From: a virus
Reading direction: 5' to 3' (one strand)
DNA length: 21,091 bases
IMG/VR virus record: IMGVR_UViG_3300045257_000086
Location: 1-21,091 of that record
Positions within the stretch are counted from its first letter, which is position 1; every line of letters begins with the position of its first letter. Position numbers and translations under genes: made by a program. A model generated the notes under the pieces. The model was not told the origin of the DNA and searched no databases. It worked only from the letters and a program-made list of their open reading frames with translations. Shown here piece after piece: positions 14,321 through 21,091 of this stretch.

Positions 14321-14870
14321 ATTTCAGTATTTTCTCTGTCTTCAGTCTATTCGCAAGTGCCAACAAATGTTTACATACACCGGGAACGCGGTCAGGATTG
14401 ACCGGCGCACGTTCTGTTTTCTTTACATAGGTCGGAGGTGGCTTGCCTAACAGGCTGCCATTCTCGTAGTTCCATGTAGCGAATCTCCAATAGAAGTCTA
14501 GGCAATTACATGATACCTTTACATCTTCATTGGCATTGCGGGCCGGGATGATCCAATATGTAGCATCATCTGGAGCGACGAAACTGATAGCGTAAGCTGT
14601 TCCTTCTTCCACGTAACGCACATCACTGATTTGTATGTACGATTCGTATGTTTCATTCTGGCCTCTTGTTGTAGCTTTTGCAAGCAAAATTTTATCGGCG
14701 ACAGATGGAATTAATTCAACATCCGGAATTTGTACACGAACAGAACGTTGCTGGCGACCCTGATCGAAGAACACCTTAGTCGAAGAGGCCAATTGATTCA
14801 TAGTCGAAGTTTCCTTCAACTCCTCATCCACCCCAAGGAGGTCGTCAAGTTTAACGGTCAGAGTACGCAT
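14319..14870 (-). CDS. SWIM-type zinc-finger protein, function unknown
   Basis: 183 residues from the ATG at 14870, which has AAAGGA five bases upstream and sits 10 bases after the predicted late start; a longer frame would begin at GTG 14885. Residues 1-110 look beta-rich (SVRVQIPDVELIP, AYAISFVAPDDATYWIIP). The C-terminus has Cys121-x-Cys123 (VKVSCNCLDFYWRFATW) and, after a Pro/Lys-rich insertion, Cys166-x-His168 (GVCKHLLALANRL). This C-x-C-x(n)-C-x-H arrangement is that of SWIM zinc domains, known for DNA or protein binding. The long insert between the two halves (42 residues) is larger than in classical SWIM domains. Such proteins occur, from memory, in other large phages near late genes. 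A late, DNA-packaging or virion-linked role is inferred from the promoter and the position next to the large terminase. Confidence 0.72.
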   Translation of the reverse strand: MRTLTVKLDDLLGVDEELKETSTMNQLASSTKVFFDQGRQQRSVRVQIPDVELIPSVADKILLAKATTRGQNETYESYIQISDVRYVEEGTAYAISFVAPDDATYWIIPARNANEDVKVSCNCLDFYWRFATWNYENGSLLGKPPPTYVKKTERAPVNPDRVPGVCKHLLALANRLKTEKILK

Positions 14871-14885
14871 AGAAGTCCTTTTCAC

Positions 14886-14893
14886 TATTTATA
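14886..14893 (-). promoter_or_regulatory. T4-type late promoter octamer TATAAATA (SWIM-type gene)
   Basis: Perfect octamer overlapping the stop codon of the large terminase (14889-14891). The predicted start at about 14880 makes a 10-base leader that begins directly with the AAGGA ribosome site. Confidence 0.78.
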
Positions 14894-16481
14894 GTGCAAT
14901 GGGCTTGATATAGATGAAATGGTCGTCTGGATCGTATCCGATCTTTCCATCCTCTGAGGACAGCCAGTCTGTCTTGTTCTCAAAGGAATACATCATACTG
15001 TAGGCCGACATGTCGAACTCGACCATTTGTTCTATGATACGAATGATGATCAACAACGCTGAAATACAGTCGTCAGTCGCGCCCAAGTTGGCAGCATAGC
15101 TACCATCTTTACGCACATAATTCTGCATTTCCTTTATAAGCGTCAACGAATGGAACGTAAATGCCCCTCGTTCCACCATTTCCTTCATCTTGATACAGGT
15201 GGCCAGCTTGTTACGACCAGTAGTGGTCATACCCAGCTTGTTCCCCTTGACACCCGGCGTCATACCGACACCAGCTTTGATAGGTTCCGAAACCAGCAAC
15301 GCATTTGGTTGATTTTCATCCACTTCATACAACGCAATGACACCGTTTCCGATACCATTGTTTTCCACAGAGAAGTATACGCTACAACCGTATGAAGAAA
15401 TGTACTTGAGCAGGTTCTTCAAACGAGCATACAGCAATGGCGTACTGGTTAGGTTACCTCTGAATTCCATCACCTGTTCCAGCTTGGGGAAGCTGAAGAC
15501 CTGAATTACTGAATAGTCTTCACCGAGGCCGACAGACGGGTCAACCGATACCAGATATGTGGCACCCTTTTCAATTGGTGCCCAGAAGATTTGTTCACCG
15601 ATGTTGAAGACTGGAACCGTGCGATCCTTGATGCCTCGTTCAAGCTGTGCCAATACAACCGCGTCAAATAGGTTACCATCGGCACTCAAGAAGTCACATT
15701 CATACTCCTGCTTCCATTTACGTTCACCAAGCAAACCAATTTGAGTTTCTTTGAACTTGGCATCGCGTCCCGGTGGTGCATCCCATGGAATATGCTTGTG
15801 TTTGAAATCGTTGTTACCGAGTTCTGCGCCACGATACAACACAGCAAATTTGTTACTATCACCATTTGGGGTGGATGCGATGATACATGATCCACCGGTT
15901 GCTAGCGTTGGGCTTACGGAGTCCCAGAACTCTTCCTGAATATGTGGACGAACGAACGCGAACTCGTCACAAAATAGCAAGGAAATTGCGAGACCACGGC
16001 CCGAGTCCGAGGCAGTAGTGGTTGCGAGAATACGCGATTTGTTATCGAATGCACATTCGTGCTTGTTCCAGCTATTGTCATTGACACCCGGCTTCAACCA
16101 ATCCGGCAACTCTTCGTAAGCGTACTGAATCTTACCGATGATTTCCTTGGCATTCGTGGATTTGTTGGATACAACGAGGATGGTCTTGTCATCGTGAAAA
16201 ATAGCGTACCACAGCAAAAAAGCGCAAGTCGTTTCGGTTTTACCTGTCTGACGGGCCGACAAGAGAATGTTGTATCGATTCTCGACGTACATCCGCATCA
16301 CTTCTTCCTGATAACCATACAGGTCGAATTGGATGCGGCCACGGATTGGGTGTTTGATTTTTACATAAGTACGCGCAAAGTATATGGGATCATGCATACA
16401 CTTGACGAATTCTGTTACCTGTTCCGGCGTATATTCGTCGGTGGTTCCAGATTTTTTCAATCGCGGATTTCTACGTGCCAT
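14889..16481 (-). CDS. 17: Terminase large subunit (gp17), packaging ATPase/nuclease
   Basis: 530 residues; ATG at 16481 with AAAGG nearby and a perfect late octamer at 16501-16508. The ATPase domain has Walker A S-A-R-Q-T-G-K-T (75-82) and Walker B L-L-F-C-D-E (168-173), followed by S-T-P-N-G (203-207), the coupling region. The nuclease domain has the RNase H-like acid triad: Asp314 in V-S-V-D-P-S-V-G, Glu373 in S-V-E-N-N-G, and Asp470/Asp471 in A-T-D-D-C-I-S-A-L. The N-terminal region 17-60 (YTPEQVTEFVKCMHDPIYFA, then Y-G-Y-Q-E-E) is like T4-type gp17. It docks on the portal, cuts concatemers and pumps DNA into the head with the small subunit. T4 gp17 is 610 residues; the shorter length is common in other T4-like phages. 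All catalytic residues are intact. Confidence 0.96.
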   Translation of the reverse strand: MARRNPRLKKSGTTDEYTPEQVTEFVKCMHDPIYFARTYVKIKHPIRGRIQFDLYGYQEEVMRMYVENRYNILLSARQTGKTETTCAFLLWYAIFHDDKTILVVSNKSTNAKEIIGKIQYAYEELPDWLKPGVNDNSWNKHECAFDNKSRILATTTASDSGRGLAISLLFCDEFAFVRPHIQEEFWDSVSPTLATGGSCIIASTPNGDSNKFAVLYRGAELGNNDFKHKHIPWDAPPGRDAKFKETQIGLLGERKWKQEYECDFLSADGNLFDAVVLAQLERGIKDRTVPVFNIGEQIFWAPIEKGATYLVSVDPSVGLGEDYSVIQVFSFPKLEQVMEFRGNLTSTPLLYARLKNLLKYISSYGCSVYFSVENNGIGNGVIALYEVDENQPNALLVSEPIKAGVGMTPGVKGNKLGMTTTGRNKLATCIKMKEMVERGAFTFHSLTLIKEMQNYVRKDGSYAANLGATDDCISALLIIIRIIEQMVEFDMSAYSMMYSFENKTDWLSSEDGKIGYDPDDHFIYIKPIAL

Positions 16482-16500
16482 ATAAGTACCTTTGAAAAAG

Positions 16501-16508
16501 TATTTATA
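16501..16508 (-). promoter_or_regulatory. T4-type late promoter octamer TATAAATA (gp17)
   Basis: Perfect octamer in the 44-base gap before the large terminase. The predicted start is near 16495, with a 14-base leader. Confidence 0.78.
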
Positions 16509-16525
16509 TGGTCAAAATCAAGGTG

Positions 16526-18217
16526 TTACCTGCGCCACTTTCCATCTATGATATGAATCAAGGTGCGTTTACCGTCTGGATAGACGATAGCGTGCGAACA
16601 AATCCACGAACTTGGCCCGCGCTTGTATTCCAGATTGAGATAGGATGACACACCAACCTGTACACATCCCTCATAGATGCCCGGAGAATGTGAGTGGCCA
16701 ATGACTAACTTGGTTGACAGTTTGGCAAGATTTTTGATTGAACCGCGTGCCCCGTTGGGGCCTACGTCACCATGGAATGCCAATTCAATTCCGTTCAATC
16801 GGAAACTGTCATCACGTTTCAGGAAGGTCGTTTCCCCGATAGATTTCAGCCCCCTCGCGGTATCTGGGTTGTGGCACCAGAATTCGAACGGGTCTATCGA
16901 ATCGAACCCAGTCCGGTTCATCCGAATATTTTTCATTTGGTGATACTTCATGTAATAGTAGAACTGAGCGTTCTCATAGTCTCCACGAATGTCAGCCTCA
17001 CGTAACCAACGGTCAAAGGCTTCGTCGTGGTTCGACTTGACAACTATATTCTTTGTGCCCGGTCGCGTAACACGGTCAATGAAGTCGGCAGCTTGTTGCA
17101 AGCCCTTCTCAACGTTATTACGTCCAAAACGATGCTTGCCTGCGCCGATAATATCGTTGCCACGATGATGGTGGTTACGGGCGTAGTAATCGGTCAGGTC
17201 ATGGAAGAGATAGTTTTCCGGATTGACGACGTTTGCCAAGGAATCGACACTAGTGTATGTCGCCGCTTCAACTGCTGGGTCGATGAACTCTGCATGGATG
17301 TCGCCTGCGACCAACGCTGCGGCTCTGTGACCGTAGGTTACTCCTGTTGGGGTGTACAGGCCGTCCAGATCGTAAAACTCGCCTGTGGAAGCGTCAGCGT
17401 GGATATGGCGTATGTGGAAATTGCCGTTATCTTCGATTTCGATGACCAATGCCGCAAGACTGTGATGGAAAGCTCCTTTCCAACCGGCCTTTGAATCCGT
17501 GTAATTTTGGATCGTAACCGCGCCGGTTGTCGTGATGATCTTCGGATATGCGTTGTTGATAGTTGGTACCGATTTCAGTTGAATCTTAGGATGGCCGACA
17601 ATGGATGAATCCATACCGGTATGTCCTTCAAAGCCAGAAAGCGGTTCACTTGCTGTTGGCTGAATCTTGATACCACCAAGGATAACGAGTTTGTCCGTCA
17701 GTCGGACATTGTCTTCGATGATATATGGGTGCAATGGGGGTGCCCACCAATCGCCATCTTGATCTTGCGCTATCCAGATGGACGTTGGGTTCTTGTACCG
17801 ATAAGGGATGACAAGCAATTGAGCATCGTGTACGTTGCAATACGTCATCAGCGATGCAAAGAATTCTGGTGAAATCGGAGTGGCATTTTGGGCCGAAGTC
17901 ACAACGTAACGCTGGAACCCGGAGATATTTCGTGTAACCTTCCCAATCCCGTCGTTCTTTTCGATGGTACTCAAAAAGTTGTAATAGGCTTCAAGCTTGT
18001 CTTGCTCAAGAAATCCATTACCCTTTGATTCGAGAATGGCTAAATTGAGGCCAGTTTCCTTGTAGATAGCCAATCTGCGACGCAACAGAGAATCCGGCAA
18101 AATACCAAGTATCTTGGCAAATTGTTCACGGGTGAGTTTCGCTTTGATTGCTGCTTTGTATCTACTGATGAATTCCGGTGCGCTTATCTTGTTGTCTTCT
18201 TTCTTATCGGTAATCAT
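16526..18217 (-). CDS. Phage T5 A1-like metallophosphoesterase with N-terminal helix-turn-helix
   Basis: 563 residues from the ATG at 18217, preferred because GGAG stands five bases before it; an alternative ATG at 18238 overlaps the small terminase stop (ATGA). Residues 28-50 (LTREQFAKILGILPDSLLRRR) look like a helix-turn-helix. Calcineurin-like metal-binding motifs come in order: G-D-I-H-A-E (305-310), N-H-H-H-R-G-N-D (348-355), K-S-N-H-D-E (394-399), H-G-D-V-G-P-N-G-A-R-G-S (482-493) and G-H-S-H-S-P-G (507-513). The ending, with GPSSW, Y-P-D-G-K-R-T-L and N/D-G-K-W-R, matches the T5 A1 type of pre-early DNA-transfer proteins as I recall them. T5 A1 is required for second-step DNA entry and host DNA degradation. 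A DNA-acting phosphoesterase or nuclease role is inferred. Insertion between the two terminase genes is unusual. Confidence 0.8.
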   Translation of the reverse strand: MITDKKEDNKISAPEFISRYKAAIKAKLTREQFAKILGILPDSLLRRRLAIYKETGLNLAILESKGNGFLEQDKLEAYYNFLSTIEKNDGIGKVTRNISGFQRYVVTSAQNATPISPEFFASLMTYCNVHDAQLLVIPYRYKNPTSIWIAQDQDGDWWAPPLHPYIIEDNVRLTDKLVILGGIKIQPTASEPLSGFEGHTGMDSSIVGHPKIQLKSVPTINNAYPKIITTTGAVTIQNYTDSKAGWKGAFHHSLAALVIEIEDNGNFHIRHIHADASTGEFYDLDGLYTPTGVTYGHRAAALVAGDIHAEFIDPAVEAATYTSVDSLANVVNPENYLFHDLTDYYARNHHHRGNDIIGAGKHRFGRNNVEKGLQQAADFIDRVTRPGTKNIVVKSNHDEAFDRWLREADIRGDYENAQFYYYMKYHQMKNIRMNRTGFDSIDPFEFWCHNPDTARGLKSIGETTFLKRDDSFRLNGIELAFHGDVGPNGARGSIKNLAKLSTKLVIGHSHSPGIYEGCVQVGVSSYLNLEYKRGPSSWICSHAIVYPDGKRTLIHIIDGKWRR

Positions 18218-18234
18218 GCTATCTCCAAGGGCCT

Positions 18235-18681
18235 TCATTCTTTCTTTTCGTCTTTATTTCGAAGCATTTCCATCAAGTCATTGCGAGTGATATGCAAATT
18301 CTGATTGACAGTTTGTGGTGGTGCAGTCTTCTTCGCCGTCAATTTGTCCTTGTATTCCTTGATTCTGGCCTTCACGTTTAACGCATTCAAAGCCATGTTC
18401 AGGTGTTGTACTGAAACTTCAGCCATACGAGGGATGTAACGCGCTTCTACGCTGTCCATTTCATCTTGGATACGCTCGTGCCCCGACATTGCCTTGTCAT
18501 ACACTTCTTGGATGTCGGAATCTATTTCTGCGTCTTTGTTGTCATAGAGCGGGCTAACGACTAAATCTGTTGTTACCTGCTCTACACGTTCCACTAGAGT
18601 GCTTCCGGGGTCTATCTCAAAATAGTTCTCTAGTGGATGTTCTATCTGTTTAGTGACAAGTTGTTTGGTTTTGTTGCTCAT
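18235..18681 (-). CDS. 16: Terminase small subunit (gp16-like)
   Basis: 148 residues, ATG at 18681, GGGG upstream and a perfect late octamer at 18702-18709. There is a Pro/Glu-rich N-terminus (PLENYFEIDPGSTLVERV), a central helical hairpin (about 54-115: D-S-D-I-Q-E-V-Y-D-K-A-M, then V-Q-H-L-N-M-A-L-N-A-L-N-V-K-A-R-I-K-E-Y-K-D-K-L) and a C-terminal segment VNQNLHITRNDLMEMLRNKD. The order acidic N-terminus, long antiparallel helices and a short T-x-x-D-L-M-x-x-[LI] end is that of T4 gp16 (164 residues). gp16 forms rings that recognise DNA and stimulate gp17. Position upstream of gp17 supports this, although one gene intervenes. Sequence similarity is low, as usual for small terminases. Confidence 0.68.
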   Translation of the reverse strand: MSNKTKQLVTKQIEHPLENYFEIDPGSTLVERVEQVTTDLVVSPLYDNKDAEIDSDIQEVYDKAMSGHERIQDEMDSVEARYIPRMAEVSVQHLNMALNALNVKARIKEYKDKLTAKKTAPPQTVNQNLHITRNDLMEMLRNKDEKKE

Positions 18682-18701
18682 GAGAATGCCCCGGTTTTGT
18701 G

Positions 18702-18709
18702 TATTTATA
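18702..18709 (-). promoter_or_regulatory. T4-type late promoter octamer TATAAATA (small terminase)
   Basis: Perfect octamer containing the TAA stop of the upstream gene (18705-18707). The predicted start is near 18696, with a 15-base leader. It would also serve the A1-like gene, which has no octamer of its own. Confidence 0.78.
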
Positions 18710-18974
18710 CCGGGAACTGGCCTATTGAACCAAATTTGAAATCACTTGCTTCAGACCATGTAGACGGGAACTGCTCATTGAATGAATGTTCGAACCACGT
18801 TTTGAAGTCGAAGAGCCGACCCATACAGCACTGTACATATTCTTCATGATCGGACATATCACAACCAGTCTGCTCCGCCCATATTTCAGGAGAAGCGACT
18901 TGTTTCATGAACGTACCACCGTACATGATGTATTGGAGTAGAAAGCTGTCCAGTTCTTCTTTGTTGCGTTCCAT
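18705..18974 (-). CDS. Small hypothetical protein (89 aa)
   Basis: 89 residues; ATG at 18974 with AAAGGA seven bases upstream, 12 bases after the helicase stop. The protein is acidic and rich in aromatic residues (ELDSFLLQYIMYGG, DFKTWFEHSFNEQF, DFKFGSIGQFPV), with three cysteines. No motif is recognised. It follows gp41, so it is probably made early from the same transcript, and it ends inside the late promoter of the small terminase. A helicase or primase accessory factor is possible only by position. Confidence 0.65.
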   Translation of the reverse strand: MERNKEELDSFLLQYIMYGGTFMKQVASPEIWAEQTGCDMSDHEEYVQCCMGRLFDFKTWFEHSFNEQFPSTWSEASDFKFGSIGQFPV

Positions 18975-18986
18975 GAATATCCTTTA

Positions 18987-20600
18987 TCAGATTGATGTGA
19001 AGTAGTTAATCAGCAACTCGTGATCAAGTTCGTCAAGTTCGCTAGCTATTTCTTTTTCGTTTTTCTTATGTTGCGGTGGCGGCAATGAAGGTGCATCCGG
19101 CACCACGATTTTTGGCTGCGGTTTTACAACATCAGGAACGTCATCAGTGATACCCGTAACATCCTTTATGACGCGTCCGGTGTATTTTCCAACTTTCGTC
19201 TTTACCTTGGAATCATTCTCCACTGTTTGGAGGAATTTGTCTACCTTATCCGGAATTTCAGTGATAGATTGTGGATCAACACCCGGAAGATTTATATCCG
19301 TATCGATCAAGACTGCGTCTTTTGAAGCGTCCATTTTCTTACGCTTCTTCTTCAACATTGCAGACACTGTCTTGGCGTCGCCGTCTGGATCAGTGATACG
19401 CAAACACGTTGTATCAAATTGAAGCATGGAACTCTTGCCGACACCATCCGCCGAGCGTGTCTTGAGGAAGTGAGCTATCAATTCTCCACGGATTTTCATG
19501 GCGGGATCGGAATACAAGGAAATGTAGTTATCCACTTCGTTTACCTTGGCAAGACCACCGGCCACAACACCTTGTGTTGGAGCATTGTTGGTGAGGGCGT
19601 CACGATTCTGCTGTGAAGCTGTGATACCGATTGCGTTGATTTCTTTGATCAGTTCATACAATTCCTGAGCCTTCAACTGATCCTGCTCATAACCTTGGAG
19701 ATTTTTCACGCCGCCATTCGGACGCATCTTGTCAAGATAGTCAACGATCACAACGTCAGGGTTGTACCCACGTTCCAATTGGTACTGTTTGATCAAGGAA
19801 CGCATGTCGTTGGCAGTCGAGCCTGCCGGGAGTTCCTTGACAATGAATGATCCTGCTCCAGCATCCTTGATATTGAGGATGGAGCTAGCGATTCCGGGAA
19901 TCTTCGATTTCCATTCTTTCGCGTCAACCCCGGACATGATGTAGGAGTTTCGCAGGAATATCATGGAATCTGGCAACTCAAGCGATATCAACAGCACGTT
20001 CATCTTGTGAAGTGCTGAATAATTGACACCGAGATTGGCCAACATGATGGATTTACCGACACCGGAGTTGGCAGAGAAGAGCGTTAATTGCTTTCTAGCC
20101 AATCCACCGTTAAGGTGTTTATCGAGACCATCAATACATGTCGAGTAGTTGACCTCTGTGTTGAGAAGGCTATTGAGCCTTGTCTCTGGATCATCGTACA
20201 TGTCTATACCGATATCACGCTGAAGTGATATATTGAATGCTTTCTTGATGCATTCCATCATACCGCCGAGGTTGCCCTCTTCGATCAGATCAAGCGAATC
20301 GTGAACGGCCTGAAACATGGCACGCTCTTTACAAAACTTCTCGACGGTCGAGCAGGTATACTCTACAAGCGCCTTCGTCATAGTTTCCGTTCTTGATTTC
20401 AAGCCAAGATCGAATTTGGCATTCAAAATGTCGAAGGTCGGAAGTGCGGTGTAGGTTTTGTAATAGTCGGAGACGAACGCGACGGCATTACGATATTCCG
20501 GATCGAAGTAATCACCTGATATAATTGGCGAGCATCTTGCGTAGGTATCAGGGAACGAGAGGAGATTCTCGATGATTAACTTCTGTTCATTCGAATTCAT
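18987..20600 (-). CDS. 41: Replicative DNA helicase (gp41, DnaB-type)
   Basis: 537 residues; ATG at 20600 with GGAG six bases upstream and a strong sigma70-like promoter just before it. The N-terminal helical domain (1-135) is followed by a RecA-like core: T-C-I-D-G-L-D-K-H-L-N-G-G-L (154-167), Walker A S-A-N-S-G-V-G-K-S (176-184), S-L-E-L-P (206-210), Walker B D-V-V-I-V-D-Y-L-D (282-290) and the DnaB motif T-A-S-Q-Q-N-R (327-333). T4 gp41 is 475 residues. The extra length is a C-terminal extension from about 410, Lys-rich then Pro-rich (VVKPQPKIVVPDAPSLPPPQ), ending in an acidic helix. As gp41 it would unwind the fork 5'-3' on the lagging strand with the primase gp61, which is not in the window. 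Confidence 0.94.
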   Translation of the reverse strand: MNSNEQKLIIENLLSFPDTYARCSPIISGDYFDPEYRNAVAFVSDYYKTYTALPTFDILNAKFDLGLKSRTETMTKALVEYTCSTVEKFCKERAMFQAVHDSLDLIEEGNLGGMMECIKKAFNISLQRDIGIDMYDDPETRLNSLLNTEVNYSTCIDGLDKHLNGGLARKQLTLFSANSGVGKSIMLANLGVNYSALHKMNVLLISLELPDSMIFLRNSYIMSGVDAKEWKSKIPGIASSILNIKDAGAGSFIVKELPAGSTANDMRSLIKQYQLERGYNPDVVIVDYLDKMRPNGGVKNLQGYEQDQLKAQELYELIKEINAIGITASQQNRDALTNNAPTQGVVAGGLAKVNEVDNYISLYSDPAMKIRGELIAHFLKTRSADGVGKSSMLQFDTTCLRITDPDGDAKTVSAMLKKKRKKMDASKDAVLIDTDINLPGVDPQSITEIPDKVDKFLQTVENDSKVKTKVGKYTGRVIKDVTGITDDVPDVVKPQPKIVVPDAPSLPPPQHKKNEKEIASELDELDHELLINYFTSI

Positions 20601-20623
20601 TTACAACTCCGTGGCGAGCGGAG

Positions 20624-20653
20624 ATTATAGTTCGTCTTCGAGCGTTTTGTCAA
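20624..20653 (-). promoter_or_regulatory. Sigma70 promoter for gp41
   Basis: TTGACA (20648-20653), 18 bases, TATAAT (20624-20629) on the minus strand; both hexamers are 6/6. The TATAAT overlaps the stop codon of the upstream gene. The start is near 20617, about 17 bases before the ATG. Confidence 0.82.
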
Positions 20654-21091
20654 CCTTAGTGATGGATATTGATATATCATCAGCGTTTGGAGATTTATAT
20701 TCTTCCAGTCGAGTTTTCGAATCACGCATCTTAAATCTTTGATCTGATTCAAGTAATATCCAACCCTTTTTCATTGTAGAAAAGCGATACAACCGTGCTG
20801 GGATGTTTTTTCCGGGATATATCATACGGTGATAGTCCGCATTTTTAGGCATTGGAGGAAACGCATCACCTTCCGTAAACGGTAAACCGTTCGGTGGCAT
20901 TGCATCGATACCATAGACCCCACGATGACGATCCAAACGACGCATGTCCTTGCCTTTGCTGGCACCGTAGGCTATCAACTCTGGAGATAATTTCTCTATG
21001 TTGGCAAAATCAGTACCGTCTTCCGGTTTCATGGTATTAGCCGCTGCCTCGACGTTTTGACTGATCGCCGAATAGTCTTGATATTTCAGAG
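20625..21091 (-). CDS. Hypothetical phage protein, C-terminal part (5' end outside window)
   Basis: The frame is open without a stop from 21091 to the TAA at 20625, about 154 residues. An internal Met at 21032 is possible as a start, but the upstream codons look like coding sequence (DYSAISQNVEAAANTMKPED), so I treat the gene as 5'-truncated. Visible features: L-S-P-E-L-I-A-Y-G-A-S-K-G-K-D-M-R-R-L-D, R-G-V-Y-G-I-D, G-L-P-F-T-E-G-D, Y-H-R-M-I-Y-P-G-K-N-I-P-A-R-L-Y-R-F-S, and K-K-G-W-I-L-L-E-S-D-Q-R-F-K-M. I recall similar segments in unassigned proteins of large aquatic phages. It may be a virion component, but no motif shows this. Confidence 0.7.
   Translation of the reverse strand, partial: LKYQDYSAISQNVEAAANTMKPEDGTDFANIEKLSPELIAYGASKGKDMRRLDRHRGVYGIDAMPPNGLPFTEGDAFPPMPKNADYHRMIYPGKNIPARLYRFSTMKKGWILLESDQRFKMRDSKTRLEEYKSPNADDISISITKVDKTLEDEL

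Noticed and set aside
14889-16481. Intein in the large terminase, common in phages
   Set aside because: The ATPase and nuclease motifs are evenly spaced with a normal total length, and no Hint blocks are present.
20607-20623. Hairpin CTCCG/CGGAG hiding the gp41 ribosome site
   Set aside because: The predicted start near 20617 falls inside it, so the 5' arm would not be transcribed from the nearby promoter; it could only matter in readthrough RNA.

Overview
The window is a compact, strictly one-directional piece of a large T4-like tailed phage (Caudoviricetes, myovirus type). Every credible gene is on the minus strand. Most neighbours abut or overlap by 1-8 bases, and no gap exceeds 150 bases. 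The T4-type replication and recombination set is recognisable from protein motifs: gp41-type helicase, gp32, UvsX, a UvsY candidate, UvsW, gp44 and a gp62-type clamp-loader subunit. The packaging pair (gp16-type small and gp17 large terminase) is also present. The host cannot be named; the promoters imply a bacterial sigma70-type RNA polymerase. There are no tRNA genes, no integrase, no insertion sequence and no CRISPR array.

Layout in transcription order (high to low coordinate). (1) 21091-18705: 3' end of a conserved-looking phage protein, a gp41-type replicative helicase with its own sigma70-like promoter, and a small unknown gene. (2) 18681-14319: gp16-type small terminase, a phage T5 A1-like metallophosphoesterase inserted between the terminase genes, the gp17 terminase, and a SWIM-type zinc protein. 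Perfect TATAAATA late-promoter octamers precede three of these four genes. (3) 14312-9374: gp32 with tandem early and late promoters, a terminator hairpin, UvsX, an unknown gene, a UvsY-like protein and UvsW. (4) 9370-3974: a tight operon behind a perfect consensus sigma70 promoter (TTGACA, 17 bases, TATAAT). It carries three genes of unknown role, one of them a truncated DnaE-like fragment, then a small basic protein, a GroES-like co-chaperonin, a four-helix membrane protein, gp44, a zinc-ribbon protein, the gp62-type subunit and a zinc-finger protein. (5) 3925-1: three tandem paralogous virion or tail-fibre-like proteins with a shared N-terminal domain. Two have long Thr/Pro linkers, and one ends in a Hint (intein/hedgehog-like) domain. 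A small unknown gene lies between the last two.

How it works together: sigma70-type promoters in front of gp41, gp32 and the clamp-loader operon would let the unmodified host polymerase start replication genes. The octamer TATAAATA, the T4 late-promoter core read by the gp55/gp33/gp45 system, precedes packaging and structural genes and also gp32. It occurs six times on the minus strand and I found no perfect copy on the plus strand. The late-transcription factors themselves are not in the window. The most unusual items are the Hint-tailed structural protein, the A1-like nuclease candidate inside the terminase module, the DnaE fragment that stops just before the catalytic aspartates, and the dual-programme promoter block in front of gp32.
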